Shown here one piece after another: positions 22,868 to 44,400 of a DNA stretch of 63,124 nt (the stretch's first letter is position 1; each line of letters opens with the position of its first letter). The stretch is taken from positions 287,136-350,259 of the forward strand of contig NW_019773703.1 in the NCBI RefSeq assembly GCF_001039355.2, in the 5' to 3' direction. Made by a program: the position numbers and the translations under genes. The stretch comes from Lingula anatina. Lineage: Eukaryota > Brachiopoda > Lingulata > Lingulida > Lingulidae. Below the pieces are notes generated by a model. That model was given only the letters and a program-made list of their open reading frames with translations. It was not told the origin of the DNA and did not search any database.

Positions 22868-25527
22868 TGGTAACAGTTATTTTCTTTCCTTTTAATTATA
22901 TTTTGTTATGTAAGTTACATGTAATGATGGATTTGCACATTAAAAATAAACAACCATGCACCAATGGTCTTAATTATTGACACACCACTTACCATTGTTT
23001 TTAGTTTCCTTTCCATTTATATTTATATCCATTTTGATTTAAACTTGCTTATGCTGCATTGATTACAATTTTGCAGAACATCCCAGCCAATGCAGAGCTT
23101 AGGGTTTGGTATGCTGAGAGGTATGGGAAGTTGATGGGTGTGCCTCCTTTGGAGAACTCTGTTGAAACAAAGCCAGGTAAGAATTTAATGTGCCACATGA
23201 GCAGTTGCAGTACATCTTTAGGTCAGTCCTCAGGCCAGATGTTCATTTGCCTCCTAACCACACTAGAAGGAGCATGTTATATTGAATAATACATCAACAG
23301 ACATAATTTGGTATCTTAATTACCTGAATTACTCAATATTAATTAATGTCAATTACCTCAAATACAAAATAAAATCTTTCATTCAATGTAATTAAGTCTT
23401 AGGTTGCATTATCATTAAAGAATGATGAGACAGGTTAATTAACTGAATCGATGTCTGACAATTTAGGTGAAAGTATTACATTTAAGGTGTAAGTGTTATG
23501 CTCTATAGCATGTGGTCTAAGGATTGGCATTAAATGATTCTTTACTCTAGTCAACATCAAGCTAAATACTGTTGTTTTAAAATAAATGATCATCATTTGA
23601 GAGTAAATTTAAAAGAAAAAAAATTATTTTGTTTTCTCCCACAGAACCTAGTGACCAAGGATATGAAAAAGATGGTGATGATGAAGATGAAGAAGATGAA
23701 GAAGATGAGGAGGAGGTACATGGCAACACAGATTACCATTCTGACAATGAAGAAGTTTCACTTCAAGGGGAGGATTCCACACACCTGGAGTGGTCTTGTT
23801 CTGTATGTAATAAAAGCTTCAGAACCTTTGTGGAATTAGAATGCCATGTTTGTGACCAAAGCGGAGAAGACAGTGGTGGCCGAAGGACTCGCAGTAAACG
23901 TAAAGGTCATCCAGTGAAAATAATGAAGAGTGAACGTAAGAAAAACAAACCCGCATACAGAGAGCTGGCTGGAGAGTGGGAGGTGCAATCATTGAAACCT
24001 TCGAAGAGAGGACGTAAATCAAAGCCATCAAAAAAAGCTTCAGTTGCTGCAAAGAAAGCTAAACCTGCAAAGAATCCAACCATACAGAAGAAATCTACTG
24101 CCGGTGAATCCAACCCTGAAAAGGTCCTTGTTTGTCAGTATTGTGGCAAAAACTTCTCAAGAGCCTCAAAACTCCAAGCTCACATCAATACACACACAGG
24201 GGAAGGTCCATTAGAATGTAAATTTCCACAGTGTGGCAAACATTTCACCTCGAAATTCAAACTGAAACGCCATGAACTTATACACAAACCAGAGGAGAGA
24301 CAACACCGCTGCCCCTACTGTGATAAGGCTTTTGCAAGAAAAGATCACTTGAAAAACCATCTAGTTACTCATGATCCCAACAGGGCCAGTCTGGTGTGCG
24401 CCCTTTGTAACAAAGAATATCATAATGCTGGATGTTATAAAGTCCATATGGGTTTCCATGATGCAGAGGAGGGTTCTTTGACTTGCCGTGTTTGTGAGCA
24501 GATAATGGAAACAAAGGAGGCTCTTTGTTTTCATCTCAAAGTTCACATGGGGTCCAGGACTGCTAAAGGGATAATGGAAAAGAGGCATCCGTGTCCGCAT
24601 TGTGAGAAGCGGTTTTACACTCCTAAGGATGTCAAAAGACATGTTGTGACTCACACCAAGGCACGTGACTTTCTTTGTCAGTACTGTCCACAGAGCTTTG
24701 GTCGAAGAGATCATTTGGTCAGACATATAACTGCAGCACATTCAGATGGGACACCTGGTGCAAAGCCCAAAACTGTTTCACCTCGCAAGCGTAGGAAGCA
24801 GTCTGAGAGAACCGAGGAGAGCCCAGCAGTGAGTCAAGAAACATTAGCTCCTGTTGTTGCCCAGGTTATAGCTTCTGCGCCATTTACAACACACTATACT
24901 TACAATCCTGGCTTGTCACAAACTGAGTATAATGCATACCAGGGAGTCAGTAATAGTGCTTTGATAAGTATGATACCAAAGGACAACTCCAACATGGACA
25001 CACTGTCACTCAGTCATGCTGATTCTTCCAATCAGATAAAAGCCAACAATGCTCAACCAATAGGAAGCAGTGGCCTAGAGCATCTTGGCCAGTCAGATCC
25101 AATGAATAGAAAGGACAATTCTGGAATGGACTCCTTGCCCCTGAGTGCAGCAGACCCTAGTCTTATGAAACATTATGGGATGTCTGGATTATCAGCACAC
25201 TCCCAGCCTATGTTCCATTCTGTTCCAACCTCTGTAGGTCACAGTGGTCTCATTTCTCCAAATTTACATACTGGCTCTCCAGGAGATATCCCAATGGATG
25301 TGGGAAGAAAACAGATTGTAAGTGGTGCCCTTCCAGGCACTCATCATGAATTAGACAGAGGTCCCCACATTATTGATGGAACTATGACTAACTATCTGGA
25401 TGCATTAAAGGTCATTGGCTGTCTTCCCTCTGCTTGTCCTCTGCCACCCCCCAGTATAGCTATGAGCAGAGACAGTGGACATCCATTTACTTCTGTAGGA
25501 CAATCATTCCAGCAGGGATATCAATGA
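21089..25527 (+). CDS. PR/SET domain protein fused to a PLAG-type zinc-finger array
   Basis: Six coding exons: 21089-21260, 21741-21896, 22326-22438, 22593-22748, 23077-23176, 23645-25527; 2580 nt, 859 aa. A PRDM-style knuckle (WCDDC...SCPTHGP) from residue 58 leads into a PR/SET domain (about 75-232) with [17 protein letters not shown] and [10 protein letters not shown]. An acidic run (about 242-256), one atypical finger (CSVC...CHVC) and a basic stretch with GRK follow. Seven fingers then occupy about 396-598 in PLAG1/PLAGL order: finger 2 has the extended CKFPQC form, finger 3 the KDHLKNH helix and linker HDPN, finger 6 [12 protein letters not shown], finger 7 FLCQYC...[10 protein letters not shown]. 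The Ser/Pro/Gln-rich tail ends QSFQQGYQ, recalling PLAG1. PR domains often lack methyltransferase activity; PLAG proteins are DNA-binding activators. A nuclear regulator is inferred. Neither PRDM10/15 nor PLAG1 alone explains the whole protein. Confidence 0.9.
22048..22177. repeat. 81-bp-period imperfect tandem repeat
   Basis: ATGTTGCCTCGCCTAACTTA at 22048 recurs as ATGTTGCCTCACCTAACTTA at 22129, each followed by a similar TTACATG...CCAACAT tract. It is in the intron before exon 4 of the PR/SET-PLAG coding region. Confidence 0.85.
22234..22373. repeat. exact 70-bp tandem duplication spanning a splice acceptor
   Basis: The 70-bp unit occurs twice with no difference: 22234-22303 and 22304-22373. 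Each copy contains the polypyrimidine tract, the AACAG acceptor and the first 48 bases of the SET exon. Only use of the downstream acceptor (exon from 22326) keeps the frame. The upstream one (exon from 22256) shifts frame because 70 is not a multiple of three, and runs into stop codons near 22392. Confidence 0.95.
22829..22866. repeat. (TG)n microsatellite
   Basis: About 19 TG units in the intron after the exon ending at 22748 of the PR/SET-PLAG gene. Confidence 0.97.
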
Positions 25528-27838
25528 GAAATATCTGAATGTGCAATTAAAATTTGGTTACATCAGGACCTTGCCCAGTCTTGTAGCAAGCCTAATTATT
25601 ACCATGATAACACAGTTAATTTGGAAATCTTAGTAAATAGTATATGGAAGTCTTAATATTTTGATCCTAAATGTACAAAGTTTCAATCAAGTGTACCAAT
25701 TGCCTTAATTTACATTTTACTTTTTTTTTACATATGTAAATACAGTGTGATAGATCTTAAGGCTCTGAAAAACATTTAACTGCTTTTATTATGAATCAGT
25801 AACACAAGGTGCTTTGCTCTTTGTTTTGTTTCTTAAGACTATTAAAAGGCATATAACTTTCAACTGACCATATGATTTTCATACAGCCTTGATTATAGTT
25901 GTGGATTTCATCTTGGGACATTTGAATACAGATATAACAGTTAAACAATTATTTTCTTAAACAAAAAGTATTACTTGATGCAGTAATGCACACAACATCA
26001 TGGATAAAACAAAAGTTGTTCAGTGTGATTCAATTTTTATGGTAAGGAAAAAAGGGAAAATATTGCATGCACCTTGGCTTAAGGTCAATTAAAAATTCAT
26101 TTAAACTTTAACATGTCAAAGTTCAAATTGTGCAAGCTGAAAAGCAAAGAACTATCAGCAGAAGTTTTTTTTTTGTCAGATATGAAAAAAAAATCAGTGA
26201 ACAAAATTAGAAGTTAAATTTATTGCATAGTTTCCTTAAATTTGTGACCTGGAATCATTTCATTAACTTGACAACATCTTTATGTTTTATACTGCTCTTT
26301 CTCTGTGGAATAGAAAATAGCCTTGTCAGAATATTAGACACGGTGAAGCATTATAAACAATCGTGTCAATAAGCGTAATCTTATCAGATGTGCTTAAAAT
26401 TTCAAACAAGACTTTATCTCAAGTTCTAGTAGCTCTACAATGTTTAAAATATACATTTACCTTTTTCTATCATAAAATAAGGCAAATTTATTAATGATTG
26501 TCTAAATATATTACCAGTCAACTTGGCCTTATCAAGTAAAAGCATCCCATAAACAATATCACTCAACAGATTACTTAGCAATTTCTTGATAAAAATTCAA
26601 ATTTAAAATACTTATACATGTCAGAGTGTGTATCTGAACCAATCTCCTCCCTTAATAAAAATTTTGACAAACACTGCATTATTGTATATGTGAATTTTTA
26701 TTATTATTTTTTTTTTATTTAAAACAAGATCTGGACATTTCCACACAAAACACCTTAAATTATCTTATCGTACGTTGGGGTAATCACATTGTATTTAGCA
26801 CCTTTATGAATATAACTGCTTATACATGCTTTGTATGCAGTCCACGTAAATGCTCAATTTTTTAAAATAAACACAGGGCTAAGTATCATCATATGATACA
26901 AAAAATCACATAAAATCTGGGCATTATCATTTTATACTTATTATAAGCTAGGCTACAATAATGTTAACACTAACACTAACCTTCTTAATGCCAGCCATAT
27001 CACAATAATCATAAACACATTTATCATCAATCTACAGGATGCATGACCATTCTTTGGTAATATATCACAATGTGAGCAGTACAACTTTTGGGCACTCTGA
27101 TCAAATGAAACATTTCTCTGTCTAACCAATGATTAAAAGCTGCTAAAGCACTACTGTTATAAGCTACTGATCTCAATCAAACAATTCATTTCAGTGTACT
27201 TGTAGATAAAAATGCTCATTCCGTTTGCGACCTGTTTCTCAAAATTAGGTCTTAACTTTAAGAAAAACATTTGATGCAAGACGAGTCAGAAGAAGTACAA
27301 TTAAAAGAAACATGTTCATTTAATAACAAGAAATACATGACTAGTACTTCATAGCAATATTTACTTTGCCCAAGTGGAATAATGTGAATTATTCTTGAAT
27401 TTAAACTCCCCAAATTTGTCAACTCAAAGTTGTGATCAACTATTCTCAGCTAAAACTCTTTATAAAACCAGCAGAGCAGCTATTGCCCCTGGCTGAGCAT
27501 GTTTACCAAACATACTGATCACCATGTTATAAGTAAGATCTCACAAAGTGGGACTGTGTCATCTGACCATCACAGAAAAAACTATTAAAATATGCTTCTT
27601 TGTGCAGAGTACACATACCATACTGCTTGCACAATGTATAACATCACATATTTTTCATTAAGAAAATACTTCTCTTAAAATTCCATTGTTATGACTAGTT
27701 TTTTCTCTGATTTTATTCCAGAAACTTAGACAAGGCTGTGTAAGACTGCCAAAATGTTAAACCTAAACTCAACACATTTTGCTCCATGTTACAGGATAAA
27801 CAAAATGTTTGGCATCTGTGGTCTTCTTTCCACCCTCC
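25528..27838. other. convergent 3' UTR/intergenic region
   Basis: Between the stop codons of the plus-strand PR/SET-PLAG gene and the minus-strand SGK gene. The sequence is AT-rich with many short T and A runs. No open frame with a recognisable domain was seen, so it is read as two converging 3' UTRs and a spacer. Confidence 0.6.
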
Positions 27839-36353
<8,515 letters not shown>

Positions 36354-39300
36354 CTTGTTTGGCAACTACAGGTATGCTACCTGGCAATATATACACTGGG
36401 AATCTGAAAATAGAGGAGAAATGCATGTACATTATATATCCTTTCCATAACAATGTATTAATTCATACCACCATAGTAACTTCATTGTGATATATATATT
36501 TCTGGATGATCTAAAGGCAGATATCAGATTCAGACATGTTATAATAAGTATGTATAGCCTTGTATCAGATGCAGACATAATGATTATGCGGGACAGCAAT
36601 TTCAAAGCTGGTTCTTTTTTTAAGAAACTTTTTTGCCCTTTTAGTTGACCCAACTTGAGAAAATGGATGTACAGAACCTAGATCAAATGTTGATTCAGAA
36701 CAGACCTTTCAGAGCTGGGCAGTTTTTTCACCACCACCTCCTCCCTGAAACTCCTGTCAATGTGCCTGATTCGGCCCTATCCTCAATGGCTATCACTTGC
36801 CTGGGTCCACCCGGTGCTATAATTTATATCTACTAATAATTGAAATGTTTGCATGTTAAATAGCAGCTGAGCTTGGGTGTTGTTTACATAATAATCAACA
36901 GATAGTCTGCCCACTTGTGAAACCAATGTCACATGTATGGATATGCAATTTTTGTTTTTATCTTGTATATAACCATATAACCCCATAATATCCCTGCCAT
37001 TTTTTTTAAATTTAAACTAAATTCAAAAGAGGCCTTTCATCTGACTTTCAAAAAAAAGTATTAACTCAATTTTTGTTTTTAATTAACTAATTAATAGTTA
37101 ATTGTAATTTAACTAATAGTTAATTGTACTCAAATACACTATTGCCATGGTTATCATGCACAAAATATTGTGGAAAAATAAATACAATACCAAAGAGGAT
37201 AAAATATGATAATATAACAAAAGACACTGGTTATACCAATTATACCCATCTACGTACTTTACTAGGAATATTTATTAATAATATAATTAATCAGATGGCC
37301 AGGATATTACAAGTCACATGCAGATGAATCTGGTTCAACTTAACAAGTTTAAAAATAGCACAGATACTATTATCTGGCTATGCAACAAGGTGTTTCAGAT
37401 TTAGTTTATGTACATAATGATAAGCGCAGGTTAGATCTACAGGTATTGAAGCCATTTTAAAATTCAGTGCCATTAAAAATGTGACATTCATAATAAAGCA
37501 TCATAAGTTGTATTCCAAGTCACTGTCCCCCCTACAAAACCGCTGGTAACATGCCTGTTTCACATGACTTTCAGATTCACACATCATTAAAACAAAACAA
37601 AAAGGTAATAGTCTATTGAAACACTAAATTCTATAACTTTTCACTTTTCATTATTTTTACATCCTTATGTACACTTTTCAATATTTGGATAATATGACTA
37701 TTGCACCATTTGCCAAAACACTAAATCATAGGTACATATGTACTGTGTCAGTTGTGTTTCCTTTGGTACTCCCTATTCAACAAGTGGTCTTTGTGGATTA
37801 ATGCCCAGTCATGGTTCCTGGTTAATATGTATGTCATGTTTACCAAGATTCTGACATCTATCTCAACATGTATCTGCCATCTATTAATAGAGTTCACTTG
37901 TAATGCTGATTCAAAATGAAATATTATTTATTTAAAAAATCCACATCATGCAGTAGAAAACTTATGATCAAATAAGCAAATTATCAATTTAAAATCAATT
38001 GTCAAAATAGCATACCCACTTGTTTACTGGATAAATGGAACAGCACTGAAATCCATTTCTCTTCAAATTTCAAATTTTAAATCAAAATGGCCCATATGCA
38101 GCAGCAAGTACATGTAGCAATTCTGTACTTAGATTCCAAACCAGTCTTACCAGAACCTTTAATACGTCCAGCATTCCAATCACACAGTGGGCTGATAACA
38201 AACACAGCTATAGCATGAGCTTTATCAGCTAAATTTCTTGCCCTTTCACAGAATACTCCTTCAGAAACCTCTTAGCTTCCCTTCACACCCCTGATCAGGA
38301 AAATCAATACTCTTAATTCATATACATGTTTGGGGCAGTGTAAACATACCCATAGCTCACCACCTGGTGGATACCATACAAATGTTCTGTTATATATCTA
38401 TGGAGCAAATAATCTCTTTGGGCACATTTATAATGGTCTATATGACTTCTTTAAGTGTTGAACGAAAGTAAGTATGAAATGAAATGAAAACCAGTAAATC
38501 ATTTTCATTATGAACTCCAATGTTAAAGCAGAGACTCAGTCTTAAGTTTTACATGCTACACAGATTTCCTAATGCATGTAAATCAAAAATGTAACATAGG
38601 AAATACATGAATATACCTGGTGGAAATTTTCTTTTAACTTTCACACAAAGAAAATGATACCAGTGCCCATCGATATATAAAATGTATTATTGAGGCTAAG
38701 TGAGGTCTGGCTTATCTAATACAAACAAGAAACCACAGGAACCTATCTCCTAAATGTACACCAGTGTTAGCCCAGGCACCTAGCATACTGAGTACATGCA
38801 TACATATGTAAGATACATATACTTTATTACGTGATACAGTGAATAAACTTTGGGCTGTTAAAATAAGTAGATGTATTAAATAATTTAAAGCAATCTCCCC
38901 AAATATATTTCACATATTGTCTTGATCAAAATTATACTTTGCAGTTTAATGAATAGTGAAAAATAACTGTTTTGGTTGTTGGTGATAGGTAGGTGATGAG
39001 AATCCAGTATTTGTCGCAGAGTGTGATGAATAAGGATCTCCAGTAAGCACTGTCAGCCAGTCGATCTCCCACACTGATAAAACTAAATTTAAATTTAGCA
39101 TTCAGAAAAGTAATTGTTATTAATTTATATTTAGCATAAGGTTACGGTTTTAGCTTTTTTTAAAAATTATATTCAGGTGATGTCTTAAGTTCCTAGATAT
39201 CATGCATCTACTTTTTAAATAACATAATACAGTCATAATCCCAAAAAGACACAGGTTTCTGAAATTCCATATAGAACTTTTTGAGGTTTAACTATAGTTT

Positions 39301-39802
39301 ATTTCTGGGTATTTCTGGTATTATGGTTTATTTCTGGTTATTCAAAGGGGTCTTCAATTAATTTTGGTTGTATTTGGAGCTAATAAATTTTAGTGATATT
39401 TGTCAAATTTAGATCTTCATAGTACACATACATTAATCATTTGTACTTAAATCAGATCAAAATTTATAATCATATGTATAAAAAATGTATCAATCAAATC
39501 TATTTAGCATAATCTGTTGATTTCTAATACTTTTAAAAGTTGTGACTTGTAAGAAATAAATCCAAATCAATTCTTAGTGACTAGGCCTGTTGCCAATAAT
39601 ATATTTCTTTTAACATTTATTTGCTCTCACATGCATTTTCACTACCACAAGACAGCAGGGATGCCACTAGAATTAATCTTTGTGACATCTTTGCTGTTGT
39701 AAAATTGTTTTTAAATTAATATACCACTACAATATTTATAACTTTTCTTCCCTTTATCAATCTTTTTAACAATTAACATTTAATAATGATGGTGATGATG
39801 GC

Positions 39803-39835
<33 letters not shown>

Positions 39836-41475
39836 TTTGTTAATATTAATCATGCATCTAACCAGTACTAGTAAAAATATTATAACCTGGTAAAGGTCAA
39901 CACCTGACTTAAACTGAAGGACTTTACTTTTGTTTACAACATTATATCAGCTTTTATTCTAGATAACATTACGCTTGACTTTGAATGAATTGAACAGCTG
40001 ATTATGACTCGTAAAGCCGAGGGGCAGAGGGCACCTGTTCTCTGCCAAAGCCGGATTTCATAAACAGCATGCATGCCCTACCTTCTTTCGCCAATATCAT
40101 CTTACAACAATAATAATATTAAAAGCAATTTCCATTCATAACATTACACGATAACTTACCTATTTCTTAATGACCATGTAAAACTTTTTTCTCTTCCGTA
40201 TTACCCTCCCCCTTCAGCCATGTTTACATTGGCTACACAATTTGTAAGTGAGCTCTTCATTGGCTCAAAGTTTTTAAATAGGTCATGACGATACACCTTA
40301 TTCTTTACCTGGAATGCAAAGTTCTTCAGACACTGATGTCAAATATCCTGTACCCCACAATGTGTTGCAAGCGCGCTGGCTGCTGCAAAGTTCATTTATA
40401 CTACAATATCAAAATTAATAGAACATGAGCCTAACACAAGTCACTGTCGTAAAGCAGCCTGTATTTAAAATAGTACATGTGTACGTACTTTATTGTATTG
40501 AGTGCCCAGCCGGTAAGGTATACAGGTAGATTGTATCAAATAATATAAAATATGCTGGTTGGTATTACTATGTCATCTTATGATATTCATTATCTAAATA
40601 ATTGTATACATGTACATGCAAATGTACTACTCGTCGTAGGTTACTGAACCTGCAAATGTCAAGCCATGTACACATTTAGAACTCAGAAAACAAGCTAGTT
40701 TTGTTTTGAAGTGAATGAATAATTAATACTAATATTATAATTTTGCTCTTAATCATTTAATATGTGAAAATGAATTCTTTCTTAATACTTCGAATGATCT
40801 GCTTTCTTAATACTTTTTTGCTCATGCAAATAAATGCATGTGGTCCTAGAAATTAATTTAATTTATTCGCCAAATGATATTTGCTTTTTATTAACTGATA
40901 AAAAAAATTCATACTTGAATACTGGTACATGTATATTCATTTAAATGAGCAAAATTAAGTAAAAATTTTTGATTTAAGGTGATAGTTCTTGGATTTTCAG
41001 TTACTTCAAATTTTCTAAGCTTGCCTATACACTTGCTGGCAAAATGCCTGTTCCCGTTTTTATATTTATTATTATTTATTTATTAATTATATTTTTGTGT
41101 TCGTATAGAGTGTCACAAAACAAACCGTATTTCAAAAGTGGAAAAAACGGACTTTTAAGTTTTAAAAAACATTTTAGGGAGGAATGTTTTTTTTTTTTTT
41201 TTTTTTTTTAGCTTGATAGAAATCGACTTTAATTTTAAAAAGGATTGAACTTTCAAATGCCCATGGAGACAAGAACAATCTTAATTACGGAATTTACAAG
41301 ATTTTTAAATCAAAATCAAACCGTTTCTCTTGCGATCAAGCAGGTGGTACTCGATCCTTATCCAGTTCATGTCAAGATTGAGTATCGTCATGATATTCTT
41401 GTCCAATCAGAGAGAGGTTTTCTTTTGTGCTTGGTTTCAGAATTCCCACAATACATAGCGTAAATAGTTTGGAAC
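36354..41475. promoter_or_regulatory. SGK 5' leader intron and SGK/IFT52 divergent promoter region
   Basis: The SGK start exon has a leader reaching back to an acceptor at 36404 (TATTTTCAG on the minus strand). A good minus-strand donor (AAATAG then GTAAGT) closes a candidate non-coding first exon at 40160 and upstream. AGCCAATG on the minus strand (about 40258-40265) is a CCAAT box at a suitable distance. On the other side GTCCAATCAG (41401-41410) lies about 70 bp before the IFT52 ATG. The rest (36.4-40.1 kb) would be the SGK first intron, with no other gene seen. The leader exon is inferred, not proven. Confidence 0.45.
39803..39833. repeat. (AAT)n microsatellite
   Basis: About ten AAT units in the presumed SGK leader intron. 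Confidence 0.95.
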
Positions 41476-44400
41476 ATGGCGCCTGTGACAGGAGTGAGTG
41501 CTCAAATTTTTATGCATTTTCTTAATTTCTTTTATAGCATAGTGGTTTCAACCATTAATTTTTATAAATATTTACCCACAATGTGTTGGTCTATTTGTCA
41601 AACTTATCTTTCAAATACAACACACAATCGTTCTTTGTTACTTGTTATAATATTGATTACATTTCAGAGGTATATTTATAATTTAACTTGAAAGTTAGGA
41701 CATAATATTAGATCGTGCATTCATTTGTATCTGTAAGGAAATTGTGATTGTCATTTCATAGGGACAGGGAGATGATGGACAACGGAATGCAATTATTTTC
41801 GATTCATCTAAACGGGAGGTATTTAGTCTAACAAACGGATTCAAAACACTCAACAGAAAACTTCGGACCAGTTGGAAAGTGCAGAGGTAGATATACTTAT
41901 TCATGTTTAAGTGTACTGACATTTATGTTCAAGTGGTGTCATTATATCCTGTGAGGAATATGGTTTGCAAAATTTGATTTGAAAATAAAATTGAGGCCAT
42001 TGCTAATGTTTTACGGTGTAAGTACAATGCACCATAACTCTGAATACAGAAATTGACATTTTAAAAGTATCTCTTTATTTTTGAAAGTTGTTCAAAGTTT
42101 TTTAAGCACATGTAAGAGTCACAGACTGGTTAAGTGATCTATTTTTATTAATTTATGATGGCTCATGTGTACATCTAATGAAATGATATTTTTTCCAGCA
42201 ACAAGGATGAAATAACAGATGAAAGACTCGCTGCAGCCAGGGTGTTCATAATTGCAGGGCCAAGGGAGAAATTCACAGGAGCTGAAGTAAGAACATAGAG
42301 ATAAAAAGAAACTGATATTTTTTATCAAATTGAAGATATTTAATTTTAAATATGTTCATGGCCTTTAAATTTTTTTAAACAGTGGTCTTTCAGAGAGTTA
42401 GGTATATTTTAAAGTTGCAACAAATTATTATTTTTCATAGTTAGCAATTTCTGTAAAAGTAAGTTATGTTGCAAAAGATTTGCTGAAGTTTTAAGTAATC
42501 CAAGTTTTCCATTAGTAAAAAAAAAAAGATCTGAATTAAGGCACATTATCTTTCCAGTGTGACTGTATAAAAAGATACATAGAAACTGGTGGAAGTGTGC
42601 TTGTCTTGATGGGAGAGGGAGGAGAAAGTAGATTTGACACAAATATCAATTTTTTGCTGGAACAATTTGGAATTATGGTGAACAATGGTAAGTGTTATTT
42701 GAATTATTCCTGATGCTAGTTTTTTCCTTGTTTTTTTCCAACTCTCTATGTAATTACTTTAGATGAAAGTCATGGTATAGATGTGTCATAATGATGCCTG
42801 TTTGTGTTTTGTTTTTTAGATAGTGTGGTGAGAACATCATATTATAAATATTTTCATCCAAAAGAAGCACTAGTCTCAAATGGGGTTTTGAACAGGTAAG
42901 TCCAATGATATTGTCAGTTCATTGTTAGAATCTACTCACTGAAATGCTCGGACAGTTTTTAATTCAGTCACTGAACTAAAATTAGATATTGTCACATTTT
43001 TTATGGTCTTTGCTATATCTTAAGTCAATTTTCTAATTTATTGTCAGGCATTCAGGGAAAAATGAACACAACAGAGTTAGGAAGAAACTTCAAAAATAAT
43101 AACAAAGTAATATTTTTTTCTGACCTTTGCTATTTCTTAAATCAATTTTTTTCGTTCATTGTTAGGCATTCAGGGGAATATAAACACAACAGAGTCAGGG
43201 AGAATCATAAAAAATTATTACAATATAATTTATCAGCCTAACTCATTGCTTTAATAAAAATTCCGTATATACCTTTCACAGGGCAATTAGTCAAGCAGCA
43301 GGAAAAGTTTTCCTTTCAGAAGAAGACGGGAATAATGCACAGTAAGTATACTTAATTTAAATCATCACTGTAGAAGAGACAAACTCATCTCTCTGAAAGT
43401 AAAAGGGGTTGCCTTTTGAAATGAACCCCAGTACCTATGTGAAAGTGAAATAACAGTATGAAAAGAGATTGTAACTTGGCATAATGATGGTCAGTAGGAA
43501 CTGAAACATTGTTGAGAAAACCGGTTTGTTTAACTTTAATTAAAATTGTATTTTTATACTTAATTTCTGTTAATTTCCTGTTGTAAGGTATAGGTTATAT
43601 TCTTTTAATCATGAGGGGCTGAATGTGCAACTAGATATTTAGAAATGCATAAGTTGTGTACTGATTTGTTGTCACTGATTTTTCAGAGCACTTCAGTTTG
43701 TTTACCCATTTGGAGCTACACTCAATGTGATGAAACCGTCTGTGCCAGTGTTATCTACAGGAACTGTGTCATTTCCTCTCAACAGGCCTGTCTGTGCATT
43801 CTTCTCAAAGGTGAGAGAGCAAGAAAGAAAATATTAGATAAATACTTTTAAAGTTTACTTTTGATTTTTGTTATTTTTTATGCATTATAATTTGCTATTG
43901 AATGATTTCTCAATTTTAATGTTGGACAGTTTCATGTTTTTTTATTATTTTTAGTTTTTTTTTGGTGAATATTCGTATAAACTTGCACATACATTTATTA
44001 AAAAAGTTTAAGATAAGATCATAGTCTTTAAGTGTGACATGTCTCGTATTGCATCACAATCTTATAGTATCAGCTGCAGTGAGTTCACCCAATACATTTT
44101 TTAATCCAGCATACAATCAAAGGCAAACTGGCTGTAGTAGGCTCTGTGCACATGTTTTCTGATCAATATTTAGAAAGAGAAGAGAATAGTAAAATATGGG
44201 TAAGTACAAATAAAGGTTGACACTAAATTTAACCAATAGTAAAATTCTGAAAAATATATTTCAGTCATCAACTACTTTTTTCAAACAGTAAACTATCAAA
44301 AAAGATAGGCAATTGGATAAGGTTACCAAAACACCCATTGATATGCATTGACAGTGGTAGTTAATTTAAGACTTGCAGAGCAACATGATATGGGGTATTC

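Noticed and set aside
41300-41476. RFX X-box expected upstream of a ciliary gene (IFT52)
   Set aside because: I looked for a GTTGCC/GGCAAC-type pair close to the start and found none, only a CCAAT box.
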